Positions 34,451 to 42,687 of a stretch of DNA of 64,000 bases are shown in pieces. The notes under the pieces are model-generated. The model ran no database searches. It was not told the DNA's origin and saw only the letters and a program-made list of their open reading frames with translations. This DNA comes from G965197405 sp965197405. Its GTDB lineage: Bacteria > Chloroflexota > Dehalococcoidia > Lucifugimonadales > JAGWBF01. The stretch lies in assembly GCA_965197405.1 (NCBI GenBank), contig OZ240206.1, forward strand, positions 1,550,001 through 1,614,000. Direction: 5' to 3'. Each line of letters opens with the position of its first letter. The stretch's first letter is position 1. Both the position numbers and the translations under genes were made by a program.

Positions 34451-34478
34451 TTGACAAGTCCGTAAAAACTCTGATAAG
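34451..34478 (+). promoter_or_regulatory. promoter for the peptide-binding lipoprotein gene
   Basis: A perfect TTGACA (34451-34456), a 16-nt spacer and GATAAG (34473-34478) lie 75 nt upstream of the ATG. A GGGCGG/CCGCCC stem follows in the leader (about 34496-34517), then a GGGAGG ribosome site. Confidence 0.6.
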
Positions 34479-34552
34479 GTATTGGCTGCTCTCAAGGGCG
34501 GGGGCAAGAGTCCGCCCATACGAGAGCCATATTAATCTAGGGAGGTATTACC

Positions 34553-36559
34553 ATGGGGTATCCCAGGCTCCTGAAGCCTAAATGGCTGGTCTTCATACCC
34601 TTGCTTGCGATTCTGGCGGTAGTAGCGGTCGCTTGCGGAGGGGATGAAGACACACCCACAGCCGCCGCACCCACATCCACCAGCGCTGCACCCGAACCCA
34701 CGGCCATGATGGAGGCTACCATGGCACCGGAACCCACAGCTATGATGGAGGCCACCATGGCACCGGAACCCACGGCCATGATGGAGGCCACCGAGGCCCC
34801 TGAACCCACGGCCATGATGGAGGCCACCACTGCACCCGGACCCACGGCTATGATGATGGCCACCCCCATAGCCATAGCCACTCCAACCACCATACCCGAG
34901 GTCGCCGGCATCCAGCCCAAGTACGGCGGCATCATGCCCGCAGAGGCGGCGGCAGGCTCCCCCAGCACATGGGACCCCCACACCGCCGTATACCTGGAGG
35001 ACATCCAGGTACAGAGCGGGATGTATAACCAGTTGCTCGAGTTCAACCCCCTCAACGATGACCCGTATACCGAGGGCGACATCCTGGGCGAGATCGCCAG
35101 GGCCTGGGAGGTGGCCGACGATGGCCTGAGCTACACCTTCTACCTGAGGGAGGACGTCACCTGGAGCGACGGCGAGAGGCTGGACGCGGACGACGTGGTC
35201 TGGAGCCTCAACCGGATGATAGAGCCGGGAGCCGTCCGACCCCAGACGGGTAAGCTGAGGCAGTACATACAGCTGGGGTCCGTGGAGAAGGTGGACGACT
35301 TCACGGTCACGCTGAAGATAACGTACCCCTCCGCCGCCTTCATACCCTTCGTGGCAGTGGACTACATGAAGATACTGCCCACCCACATACTGGAGGGGCG
35401 TGAAGACGACATAGACCTGAGACAGTTTGAAAGCCACACGGTAGGCTCCGGCCCCTACCTGGCGATGGACAACCAGCACGGTGTAAGCTCCAAGTTCAGG
35501 AAGAACGAGAACTACTGGAAGACCGGCCAGGACGGGCAGGAGTTGCCCTTCATGGACGGCTACGACGTCTTCTATATAACCGACCCTGGAACGGCGATAG
35601 CGTCCTACAGGACGGAGCGCATACTGACGAGCATGGACTCGATAAACCACCTGAGCGTGGATGACCACATCAACCTGGAGAACGACGAAGAGTTCATGAG
35701 CAGGCACGACATCTTCTGGATGCCAGGCGCCGCCGGGCTTACCTGGCACATGAACGTGGAGGTGTCCCCCTTCGACAACCCGGATGTAAGGCAGGCGCTA
35801 CAGTTGGTAGTTGACCGCCACAACATTGTGGACGGCCTCGGACAGGGCAAGTACAACATGGGTGCGGCCTTTGCGCCCAACAACCCCTTCGCCCTTCCCA
35901 TAGAGGAAGTGCTGGCCTACCCCGGGTTCAGAGAGTTGAACGACCAGAAGCACCCGGATGACATAGAGACGGCCAGGGTTTTGATGGAGAAGCACGGGTA
36001 CACGGAGGACAACCCCGTAGAGGTGGAATTCCTGGTCCTGCAGATACTCAGCTTCGTGGACTCGGCCCAGCTGTTGAAGGAGCAGGCGAAGCCCGTAGGT
36101 TTCGATTTCACGCTAAGGGCATCGGACTACGCCGCCGGGGTGCATGACATGCAGCAGGGGACCTTCCAGCTTGTGACGGCTGGCAGGGCGAACATGATTC
36201 CCGACCCGGACGCGGACTTCCCGTCCTTCTACACCGATACCACGAAGAACTGGTCTCGCCACGTAGACCCGGAGATTACGAGGATCTGGAACCTCCAGAC
36301 CAGGGAGGCGGACTTTGACAAACGGCGAGAACTGAACCACCAGATACAGAGGCGCATATACGATTGCACGACGCAGGGAGTGGGTGGCATGCCCGACATA
36401 GACAGGAGTTGCGTGCCTGGGAACATCGAGTACATGTGGACGGCCTTTGCGCAGGTAGTGAACAAGAAGATAAAGACGCTGGCCGGTCCCTTCATTCCCC
36501 ACTTCAGCCTGTACACGTCCATGAAGCACGAGCACGAGTACCTGGACGACAAGTACTAG
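34553..36559 (+). CDS. peptide/nickel-type ABC transporter substrate-binding lipoprotein (SBP family 5)
   Basis: A 668-residue extracytoplasmic solute-binding protein of the DppA/OppA type. The N-terminus has a basic start, a hydrophobic segment (WLVFIPLLAILAVVAVAC) and Cys as probable lipid anchor. A low-complexity linker follows, made of four full 12-residue repeats EPTAMMEATMAP and a partial fifth, at about residues 47-104. The binding domain begins near KYGGIMPAEAA, and LSYTFYLREDVTWSDGERLDADDVVWS is the family signature, here split around residue 190. No permease genes are next to it. A strong terminator follows the gene. Confidence 0.92.
   Translation: MGYPRLLKPKWLVFIPLLAILAVVAVACGGDEDTPTAAAPTSTSAAPEPTAMMEATMAPEPTAMMEATMAPEPTAMMEATEAPEPTAMMEATTAPGPTAMMMATPIAIATPTTIPEVAGIQPKYGGIMPAEAAAGSPSTWDPHTAVYLEDIQVQSGMYNQLLEFNPLNDDPYTEGDILGEIARAWEVADDGLSYTFYLREDVTWSDGERLDADDVVWSLNRMIEPGAVRPQTGKLRQYIQLGSVEKVDDFTVTLKITYPSAAFIPFVAVDYMKILPTHILEGREDDIDLRQFESHTVGSGPYLAMDNQHGVSSKFRKNENYWKTGQDGQELPFMDGYDVFYITDPGTAIASYRTERILTSMDSINHLSVDDHINLENDEEFMSRHDIFWMPGAAGLTWHMNVEVSPFDNPDVRQALQLVVDRHNIVDGLGQGKYNMGAAFAPNNPFALPIEEVLAYPGFRELNDQKHPDDIETARVLMEKHGYTEDNPVEVEFLVLQILSFVDSAQLLKEQAKPVGFDFTLRASDYAAGVHDMQQGTFQLVTAGRANMIPDPDADFPSFYTDTTKNWSRHVDPEITRIWNLQTREADFDKRRELNHQIQRRIYDCTTQGVGGMPDIDRSCVPGNIEYMWTAFAQVVNKKIKTLAGPFIPHFSLYTSMKHEHEYLDDKY
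34691..34865 (+). repeat. 36-nt coding tandem repeat, about 4.8 copies
   Basis: The unit starting CCCGAACCCACGGCCATGAT runs from 34691 with copies at 34727, 34763 and 34799 and a partial copy at 34835. It encodes the EPTAMMEATMAP linker. Copies differ at a few, mostly silent, positions. Confidence 0.9.
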
Positions 36560-36888
36560 GCCGCAGGGCCTCCAGGTCAGGGACACGGAATCTCCGGGGC
36601 CGGGCGTATGAGCCTGGCCCCGGACGCGTTTGTTTTGCGGGACGTGGTCCGCGGCCTGTCTGCCGCCATCTGTATACCTGCCGGCAGCCGGCCAGGCAGA
36701 GGCAGGGACGACGCAGAGGAAACTCAACCATCTGAACGGAAACGCTGTCAAGCTCGATGCGGCGGTCGCAAGTCCACCGGCATGTGATAGAATTATCGGA
36801 GCAAATTGACCTGGAGGGCCTCTGTACCCATGCAGAGACCCCCAAGAGCGGAAGCCGCAACCCTGTAGAGATGAACTTGTAGAGATGA
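36560..36888. other. intergenic region with terminator, possible promoter and short repeat
   Basis: The 329-nt gap between the lipoprotein gene and the MFS gene has no convincing gene. It contains the terminator at 36593-36636 and a TGATAGAAT extended -10 candidate (hexamer 36788-36793). A 12-nt direct repeat TGTAGAGATGAA occurs twice (36864-36875 and 36878-36889) at the start of the MFS gene. Confidence 0.6.
36593..36636 (+). terminator. intrinsic terminator after the peptide-binding protein gene
   Basis: A 13-bp stem with one G-T pair (TCCGGGGCCGGGC with AGCCTGGCCCCGGA in the opposite arm) closes a 6-nt loop at 36593-36624 and is followed by CGCGTTTGTTTT. Confidence 0.8.
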
Positions 36889-38190
36889 ATGGAAAACCTA
36901 GATAAGCAGGGCCCCCCAAACAAGCCAGGGTTCTTCTCGTCGCTGGTTTACCCGGACTACCGCCGCCTCTGGATAGCCACGGCCTGCGCCCAGTCGGCGG
37001 CGTGGGCCTTGATTGTGCTTCGCGGGGCGCTGGTATACGAGCTCACAGGCTCCAACACATGGGTGGGGTTTGTCACTATGGCGGCCCTCCTGCCCAGCCT
37101 GGTGATTACCCCCCTATCCGGCCTCGTAGCGGACCGCTTTGACCGCCGCAGAGTCCTTGGCGTCACCTATGGCCTCAACCTGGGCCACAACCTGGTGCTG
37201 GCTTTTCTGGTCATTAGCGGGCAGGCAAACGAGATGCACATTCTGGGGCTGGCCATCCTCAATGGCTCCATCCGGGCCACCGAGCTACCCACCAACCAGG
37301 CTCTCCTGCCCAACCTCGTGCCTCGCGAGCGGCTCCTCAACGCCGTTGCGCTGAGCCAGCTGATGCAGCAAGGCTCACGTATGGCAGGCCCCCTGCTGAT
37401 GCTGCCGATCATCCGCTTCGTAGACCCCGAACCTGCCTTTTTCATGTCTGCCGGGTTGTACACCATCGGATGGGTCCAGGTGTTGGGTATACGCACCCTG
37501 TCCCGGGGCGTGGTGTCGGCTACGCAGAGCGTGGTCTTCAATCTGGCGGCCGGGGTGCGCTACATTTACACCCATCCCCTTCTTCTCCACCTCGTAGTCC
37601 TGACGGTGCTCCACTGCGCGTTGACGATGGCCTTTGAATCGGTGTTCCCCTTCTTCTCCCGGACCCAGTTGGGACTGGAGACGGAAAGGGACCTGTTTCA
37701 GGGTCCGACCTATCTGATGATAGCCGTGGGGAGTGGGTCTATTCTGGGGAACCTGGCCCTGGCCAGAGTGGAGGGCCAGAAGGTCAGGGGCCATCTTTTC
37801 CTGGCCTTCGGCCTCTTCAGCGGCCTCATGCCCCTGGCCCTGGGCTTCGCGATCAACATCCCCACGGCCATGATCGCCGCCGCCGCCGTGGGAGCTACCA
37901 CGGCGGGATTTATGACCCTGAGCCACGGCATGGTCCAGACAATCACGCCCGACGCCGTTCGCGGCCGGGTTATAAGCGCCAGCACCTGGCATGTCCAGGG
38001 AGCTATGGGAGGCTTCAACGCGGTCAACGGCATCCTCATGGACCTGTCCTGGATGTCTGCGCCACTGCTGCTCGGCGGTACGGGCATCATCTTCGTATGG
38101 GTGATGATTGTCAGCTCCCTGGCAGCGCCCCTCCGGGCCATCTACTCGCGCGGCATCTCCAGCGAAGCCCTGCCCACCAGGGCAGGCTGA
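36889..38190 (+). CDS. major facilitator superfamily transporter
   Basis: A 433-residue MFS carrier of the enterobactin-exporter-like (EntS/MFS_3) type. LVYPDYRRLWIATACAQSA is helix 1, and GLVADRFDRRRVLGV is the A-motif between helices 2 and 3. NGSIRATELPTNQALLPNLVP is typical of this group, split here around residue 130. GMVQTITPDAVRGRVIS is the matching motif late in the second half. The substrate is unknown. The ATG at 36889 overlaps a 12-nt duplicated TGTAGAGATGAA that also supplies a weak ribosome site. The esterase gene follows 44 nt downstream. Confidence 0.9.
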   Translation: MENLDKQGPPNKPGFFSSLVYPDYRRLWIATACAQSAAWALIVLRGALVYELTGSNTWVGFVTMAALLPSLVITPLSGLVADRFDRRRVLGVTYGLNLGHNLVLAFLVISGQANEMHILGLAILNGSIRATELPTNQALLPNLVPRERLLNAVALSQLMQQGSRMAGPLLMLPIIRFVDPEPAFFMSAGLYTIGWVQVLGIRTLSRGVVSATQSVVFNLAAGVRYIYTHPLLLHLVVLTVLHCALTMAFESVFPFFSRTQLGLETERDLFQGPTYLMIAVGSGSILGNLALARVEGQKVRGHLFLAFGLFSGLMPLALGFAINIPTAMIAAAAVGATTAGFMTLSHGMVQTITPDAVRGRVISASTWHVQGAMGGFNAVNGILMDLSWMSAPLLLGGTGIIFVWVMIVSSLAAPLRAIYSRGISSEALPTRAG

Positions 38191-38234
38191 ATGTCCCCAA
38201 AACCTGAAAGACCCTGGAGGAAAAGGAGGGTAGC

Positions 38235-39347
38235 ATGGCAGAGGAGCAATACACCCAGGCAGTCCACGCCGCGGAGGAGAAACTCCTCCGTTTCCTACGG
38301 ACCTTCGAGTCCGTCCAGGAGAATTTCGACTTCAGGGAGATCCGTCAATCTCAGGAGCGCCTGGAAGAGGTGGTCTCGGATATGTTCCCCACGCTTCCCG
38401 ATGAGCTGGCCCGGCTCTCGCCGCCGGAGTCCCTGAGCGAGTTTCACACGACCTTTGCCGCCGCGATTATACATTGCAGCCATGCCAGCGAGTCATTCTT
38501 GAAACCAAGCGGGAGAGATTTCTCCGTGGCCTTCTTGAACAGCCGCAGGGCGTTGTGCCGGGGTATGAATCTCCTGTATGGACTCCGCGCCCAATTGCCC
38601 ACCTTGCAGCAATACTGGCTGCTGCCGGAAGCCCTGGCGAACCGGGAGGCGCTCGAGACCACATCGCCTGACGGGGACGTCCCCGACGTCCCCGTTGGAA
38701 TGATGCGCAAGGCCCGGACGGATACCCACGCGGAATACGCTCTGTACGTGCCGGAGAGCTATACCCCAGGGCGGAGCTGGCCCCTGGTCATTTGTCTTCA
38801 TGGCGCGTACGGGCGGGGAGACGACTATATCTGGTCGTGGTTGCGACCGGCGAAGAGCAGGGGATACATGCTGCTTTCGCCAAAGTCCGTTGACGTGACC
38901 TGGTCCGTGATGCGGCCCTGGCGCGATGCAGCTTCCATCATCGCCATGTTCAAGGAGGTCTGTAGCGCCTACGAGGTGGATGAAAGCCGGGTGTACCTGT
39001 CCGGCCTGTCCGATGGCGGGACCTACACCTATCTGTTCGGCCTGATATGCGCCGAGATGTTCGCCGGGATTGCGCCCATTGCCGGCGCTTTTCACCCGAT
39101 GATAGACGACCTGCTGCATCAGAAGCTGGGTAAAGACCTGCCCATCTACATCGTCCACGGCGTGCATGACTTCATCTTTGACGTGGACTCAATTCGCAAG
39201 GGACATGAACTGTTGACCCAAATTGGCTATAATGCGACCTATAAAGAGTTGCCGGACTGGGGTCATGCCTACACCACCAGCATCAATGAACGGCTGGTGT
39301 TACCCTGGTTCGAGAGCCTGCCACCGAAGCCCGGTCCGGCTGCCTGA
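38235..39347 (+). CDS. esterase/phospholipase-like alpha/beta hydrolase with helical N-terminal domain
   Basis: A 370-residue protein. The first 150 or so residues are helical and unrelated to the catalytic fold. After that, LVICLHGAYGRGDDYIW provides the oxyanion hole and VYLSGLSDGGTYTYL the nucleophile elbow (G-L-S-D-G). VHGVHDFIFDVD holds the Asp and LPDWGHAYTT the His. This order is that of the carboxylesterase/phospholipase and PHB-depolymerase-like group. There is no signal peptide. The N-terminal domain suggests a regulatory or binding role that I cannot define. It lies 44 nt after the MFS gene on the same strand. Confidence 0.85.
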   Translation: MAEEQYTQAVHAAEEKLLRFLRTFESVQENFDFREIRQSQERLEEVVSDMFPTLPDELARLSPPESLSEFHTTFAAAIIHCSHASESFLKPSGRDFSVAFLNSRRALCRGMNLLYGLRAQLPTLQQYWLLPEALANREALETTSPDGDVPDVPVGMMRKARTDTHAEYALYVPESYTPGRSWPLVICLHGAYGRGDDYIWSWLRPAKSRGYMLLSPKSVDVTWSVMRPWRDAASIIAMFKEVCSAYEVDESRVYLSGLSDGGTYTYLFGLICAEMFAGIAPIAGAFHPMIDDLLHQKLGKDLPIYIVHGVHDFIFDVDSIRKGHELLTQIGYNATYKELPDWGHAYTTSINERLVLPWFESLPPKPGPAA

Positions 39348-39367
39348 AGGTAGTCAGAAGATAGTCC

Positions 39368-39555
39368 GAGGGCCTTTCAATTGGCACCCCGAGTGGAGCG
39401 AGGGGTCTAAAGTCCTGACTAGCCGTGCTGTTGTTCCGGCCGGTACGCCTTAATTCCGGTCTTTGTTAGGCATCATTTTTAGATTCCTCACTCCGTTCGG
39501 AATGACGCGCGGCGGGGGCCTGTATTCACCTAGCATCGAGAATCAAAAGACTCTG
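39368..39555. repeat. MITE-like element, 188 bp, with exact 11-bp target duplication
   Basis: The ends GAGGGCCTTTCAATTGGC and CAGAGTCTTTTGATTCTC (complement of the right end) form imperfect inverted repeats. The inner blocks CACCCCGAGTGGAGCGAGGG and GATTCCTCACTCCGTTCGGA are present. GAAGATAGTCC occurs directly on both sides (39357-39367 and 39556-39566). The element sits 20 nt upstream of msrB. Confidence 0.88.
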
Positions 39556-39575
39556 GAAGATAGTCCGAGGGAGGG

Positions 39576-39959
39576 ATGGTCATGAAAAACGTAAGCTACA
39601 ACGCGCTTTCTCGGGAGGAGAGGTTCGTAATCGAAGGGAAAGGCACGGAACGTCCCTTCACGGGAGAGTATGACGACTTCTACGAGGAAGGCGTTTACGT
39701 CTGCCGGCGCTGCAACGCTGAGCTCTACCGGTCCGACGACAAGTTCGACGCCCGCTGCGGCTGGCCCGCGTTCGACCAGGAGATACCGGGAGCCGTGAAG
39801 CGCCTACCCGACCCCGACGGTATGCGGACGGAAATCGAGTGCGTCAACTGTGGCGGCCATCTGGGTCACGTCTTTATTGGGGAAGGCCTTACCACGGCGA
39901 ATACCCGCCACTGCGTCAACTCCCTCTCGCTGAAGTTCGTGGCCGCCGGCCAGAGATAA
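39576..39959 (+). CDS. msrB: peptide-methionine (R)-S-oxide reductase
   Basis: Repairs oxidised methionine by reducing the R-sulfoxide. The 127-residue length is typical of the stand-alone enzyme. Zinc ligands are in CRRCNAEL and CVNCGGHLGH. RCGWPAFDQEI is the substrate loop, and RHCVNSLSLKF near the C-terminus contains the catalytic Cys. The ATG has a GAGGGAGG site, located right after the 11-bp target duplication of the upstream MITE-like element, so the element has inserted into the promoter or leader region of this gene. Confidence 0.96.
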   Translation: MVMKNVSYNALSREERFVIEGKGTERPFTGEYDDFYEEGVYVCRRCNAELYRSDDKFDARCGWPAFDQEIPGAVKRLPDPDGMRTEIECVNCGGHLGHVFIGEGLTTANTRHCVNSLSLKFVAAGQR

Positions 39960-39985
39960 AAGAGGGATAGAGGCAAAGGGCTGGG

Positions 39986-41737
39986 CTATCTGGGTACTAT
40001 GGGCAGGGTGATGTGAGATGGATGCTCTGAATCGTGCAGGATGGTCTGCATCGCGGGCCTGAACTCTCCATCCTCGGCTATCACGTTACCGGTATTGGTG
40101 TTCCTGTCAAACCGGGGAAAGTTGCTGCTCGATACCTCCACCCTTATCCTGTGCCCCTGCTTGAATACGTTGCTGGTAGCCCACAGGTCTATGGTGTACC
40201 TGTAGGCCTTCCCCGGCTCCAGCAGGGTTGGGTTGGACTTCGAGTCCCGGTATCGGGCGCGTATGATGCTGTCCGTGAGGTTGCGGGCATAGCCGTTCCC
40301 GTCCACGTCCACCAGCTTGGCGGTGAAGTCGGTATCCCTTGCGGAAGTGGCGGCCCACAGGGTCATTGTGACCGGTCCTGTGACCTCAACGTCTCGCTCC
40401 AGGGGAGGCGTCGAGTACACCAGCACGTCCTCTCGCTCCTCCACGCCCGCCTGCTCGAAGGCCCCGCTTGGCAAAAAGTAGGGATTGCCACCCGCAAGTC
40501 CGCCGCCCCTGGTGGGGACGGGGTCTGCGGGGTTGTAGAGGAACACGTCGGCGGGCTCGCTTCCGGGGGCCTCGGCGCTCAGGCTGCCGTTTCCCCTCAG
40601 AGAGTTGGCCTTCCCACGGCTGTGAAGGTAGTAGTCCACCGGCTGCGCCCTCGCAAGGGGCCACTCCTGTTCATCCCTCCACACGTTGTCCCCCATCACG
40701 AATATCCTGACGGGCGCTTCATCCATTATTCCGTTGTCCATTCCCTTCAGCCAGTAGTCGAACCAGCGCAGGTGCATTCCGTCCAGGTCTATGGCCAGCG
40801 AGTCGGCCTCCATCCCGAAGTAGTGGCTCCCCGCCATCCTGGAGCCCCGGACGTCGTGATGCCAGGGGCCTATGAGAAGCTTCTGCCCCCTCCTGGCATC
40901 CTCAGTGGCCCCCTCCGCTCTCATGCCCAGGTAGTTGCGTATGGTTCCCCCCTGGAAGATGTCGTACCACCCGCCGACGTTGTAGGCGGGGACTGCGAGC
41001 CGGGAGTAGTTCTCTTCTATAGACATCTCCTTCCAGTAATCGTCGTAGTCGGGGTGGGACAGCCAGTCGTAGAAGTAGGCAGCCAGGCCGTCCTTCAGGT
41101 GGGGGAACTCCTTCATGGGAAGGAAGGGGAAGGCGGAAGAGTCCATAGAGTCCACGGCCTCGGCGAGCCTTTGGCTCCGGTCCTGGGGTATGCTCTTCGT
41201 TGAGGAGATATTCTGAAAGTTTGCCAGGGCCAATCGTTCCAGGGTCCATACAACGTTGAACCCCAGTGCGAACGCGCCCCCATGATAGGTCCATCCCTCG
41301 TGGTAGTTGGAGGCCGTCACGTTGGGGAAGATGGCCGTGAGGTGCGGTGGCCGCGACAACGTCGCCAGCCACTGGGTAGCGCCCACGTAGGAGGCGCCGT
41401 ACATCCCCACTTTGCCCGAGGACCAGGGCTGGGAGGCGGCCCACTCGACGGTATCGTACCCGTCGTTGATGTCGTCCTTGAAGCAGTAGAACTCACCCTT
41501 GGAGGCGAAGCGCCCTCGCGTGTCCTGGATGATTACCGCATAGCCGTGCCTGGCGGCTTTCAGGGGGTCCAGCATAGCCATAGATAGCGGCGTGGACTTG
41601 TCGTAAGGGGTACGCTGAAGGAGTGCAGGGAAGGGTCCCGCCTCATCCGGGCGGTAAATGTCGGCATAGAGTACCGTGCCGTCCCTCATGGGGACGGGCA
41701 CGTTGTTTTCCACCTTCAGGGAAACGGATGCAGGCAT
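39986..41737 (-). CDS. CocE/NonD family hydrolase (X-Pro dipeptidyl-peptidase S15-like)
   Basis: A 583-residue serine hydrolase with an N-terminal alpha/beta domain and a C-terminal jelly-roll. PMRDGTVLYADIYRPD is the conserved start. QDTRGRFASKGEF precedes the nucleophile elbow GMYGASYVGATQW, with Ser near residue 128. YNVGGWYDIFQGG and LLIGPWHHDVRG carry the Asp and His regions. The C-terminal EVTGPVTMTLWAAT and KQGHRIRVEVSSSNFPRFDRN segments are typical. Relatives hydrolyse cocaine-like esters, glutaryl-7-ACA or peptides. The natural substrate here is unknown. It is convergent with msrB. Confidence 0.92.
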   Translation of the reverse strand: MPASVSLKVENNVPVPMRDGTVLYADIYRPDEAGPFPALLQRTPYDKSTPLSMAMLDPLKAARHGYAVIIQDTRGRFASKGEFYCFKDDINDGYDTVEWAASQPWSSGKVGMYGASYVGATQWLATLSRPPHLTAIFPNVTASNYHEGWTYHGGAFALGFNVVWTLERLALANFQNISSTKSIPQDRSQRLAEAVDSMDSSAFPFLPMKEFPHLKDGLAAYFYDWLSHPDYDDYWKEMSIEENYSRLAVPAYNVGGWYDIFQGGTIRNYLGMRAEGATEDARRGQKLLIGPWHHDVRGSRMAGSHYFGMEADSLAIDLDGMHLRWFDYWLKGMDNGIMDEAPVRIFVMGDNVWRDEQEWPLARAQPVDYYLHSRGKANSLRGNGSLSAEAPGSEPADVFLYNPADPVPTRGGGLAGGNPYFLPSGAFEQAGVEEREDVLVYSTPPLERDVEVTGPVTMTLWAATSARDTDFTAKLVDVDGNGYARNLTDSIIRARYRDSKSNPTLLEPGKAYRYTIDLWATSNVFKQGHRIRVEVSSSNFPRFDRNTNTGNVIAEDGEFRPAMQTILHDSEHPSHITLPIVPR

Positions 41738-41982
41738 GTCACACCTCCCGTGTTCTCGGTCGCCGTCTTTATCCCCATTGCTCTATATTGGGCCATCAAA
41801 GGGAATGCCCATCCTTGACGAGGGGAATTGTATTCCGGCGTCGAAACATCGTCAAGGGCTGTCCTGCGCCCGCGATAACGCCTTTAAGCTGCCTTTTCAG
41901 GGTTGACTTCCTCTTGCGCTGGTGGGAAACTTTATACTGTCCAACGCCAAGAGGCTTGTCTTGGGCGCATCGAAGGGGCGGA

Positions 41983-42687
41983 TTGCTAATAGACCTTCAC
42001 ACCCATACCTTCCCCAACTCGGACGACAGCTTTATGAGCCCGGATGAGTTGGTCGAGGCGTCCAAGGCCGTGGGCGACCTGGACGGCATATGTATAACCG
42101 AGCATGACTACTTCTGGGACTCGTCCGATGTTCGAGCTCTCTCCAGGAGGCACGACTTCCTGGTGCTGCCAGGTTGCGAGGTCAATACCGACGCGGGCCA
42201 CGTGCTGGTCTTTGGCCTGGAGAAGTACGTTTTCCGAATGCACAAGGTGCCTTTTTTGAGACAGCTTGTGAAAGAGGCGGAGGGGGCAATAGTGGCGGCC
42301 CACCCCTACAGGAGGAGGTATCTCCGCGAGCACGCCCACAAGCCGGACGAGTACAGGTCTATGGTGGATGGCGCCTGCGCCGACCAGCTATTCTCCTCCT
42401 GTGACGCCATTGAAGTCCTCAACGGCAGGGCCACCGACGGAGAGACCACCTTCGCCCTGGACCTGGGCCGCAGCCTTGGCCTCGGGATGGCGGGCGGCAG
42501 CGATTCCCACCGGCTGGCCCACCTGGGCAACGTCGCTACCAGGTTTCACAGCAGAATCGTCTGTCTGGACGACCTCATCAGGGAGATAAAGTCGGGCCGG
42601 TTTGAGCCGGTGGTCCTGGGCAAAGGACAGCAGGCTACGGGAAGGGCCAGCACGCCTTTCTCCCAACAGGGGGACGTGAATGAGTGA
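41983..42687 (+). CDS. PHP-domain phosphoesterase
   Basis: A 234-residue PHP protein with metal-binding motifs in order: DLHTHTFPNSDD (H-x-H), GICITEHDY (E and H), LPGCEVNT, VVAAHPYRRR and GGSDSHRLAHLG (D-x-H). The family includes histidinol phosphatase, polymerase-associated exonucleases and RNase AM-type nucleoside phosphatases. I chose TTG 41983 because an AAGGGG site precedes it and the protein begins at the first strand. The same frame is open further upstream but not protein-like there. It overlaps the next gene by 8 nt, indicating translational coupling to an ABC ATPase, which is an odd pairing. Confidence 0.87.
   Translation: MLIDLHTHTFPNSDDSFMSPDELVEASKAVGDLDGICITEHDYFWDSSDVRALSRRHDFLVLPGCEVNTDAGHVLVFGLEKYVFRMHKVPFLRQLVKEAEGAIVAAHPYRRRYLREHAHKPDEYRSMVDGACADQLFSSCDAIEVLNGRATDGETTFALDLGRSLGLGMAGGSDSHRLAHLGNVATRFHSRIVCLDDLIREIKSGRFEPVVLGKGQQATGRASTPFSQQGDVNE

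Noticed and set aside
41623..41982. N-terminal extension of the PHP protein to 354 residues
   Set aside because: The extra part has no domain character, lies partly opposite the CocE-like gene start, and a TTG with a ribosome site sits exactly at the PHP domain start.
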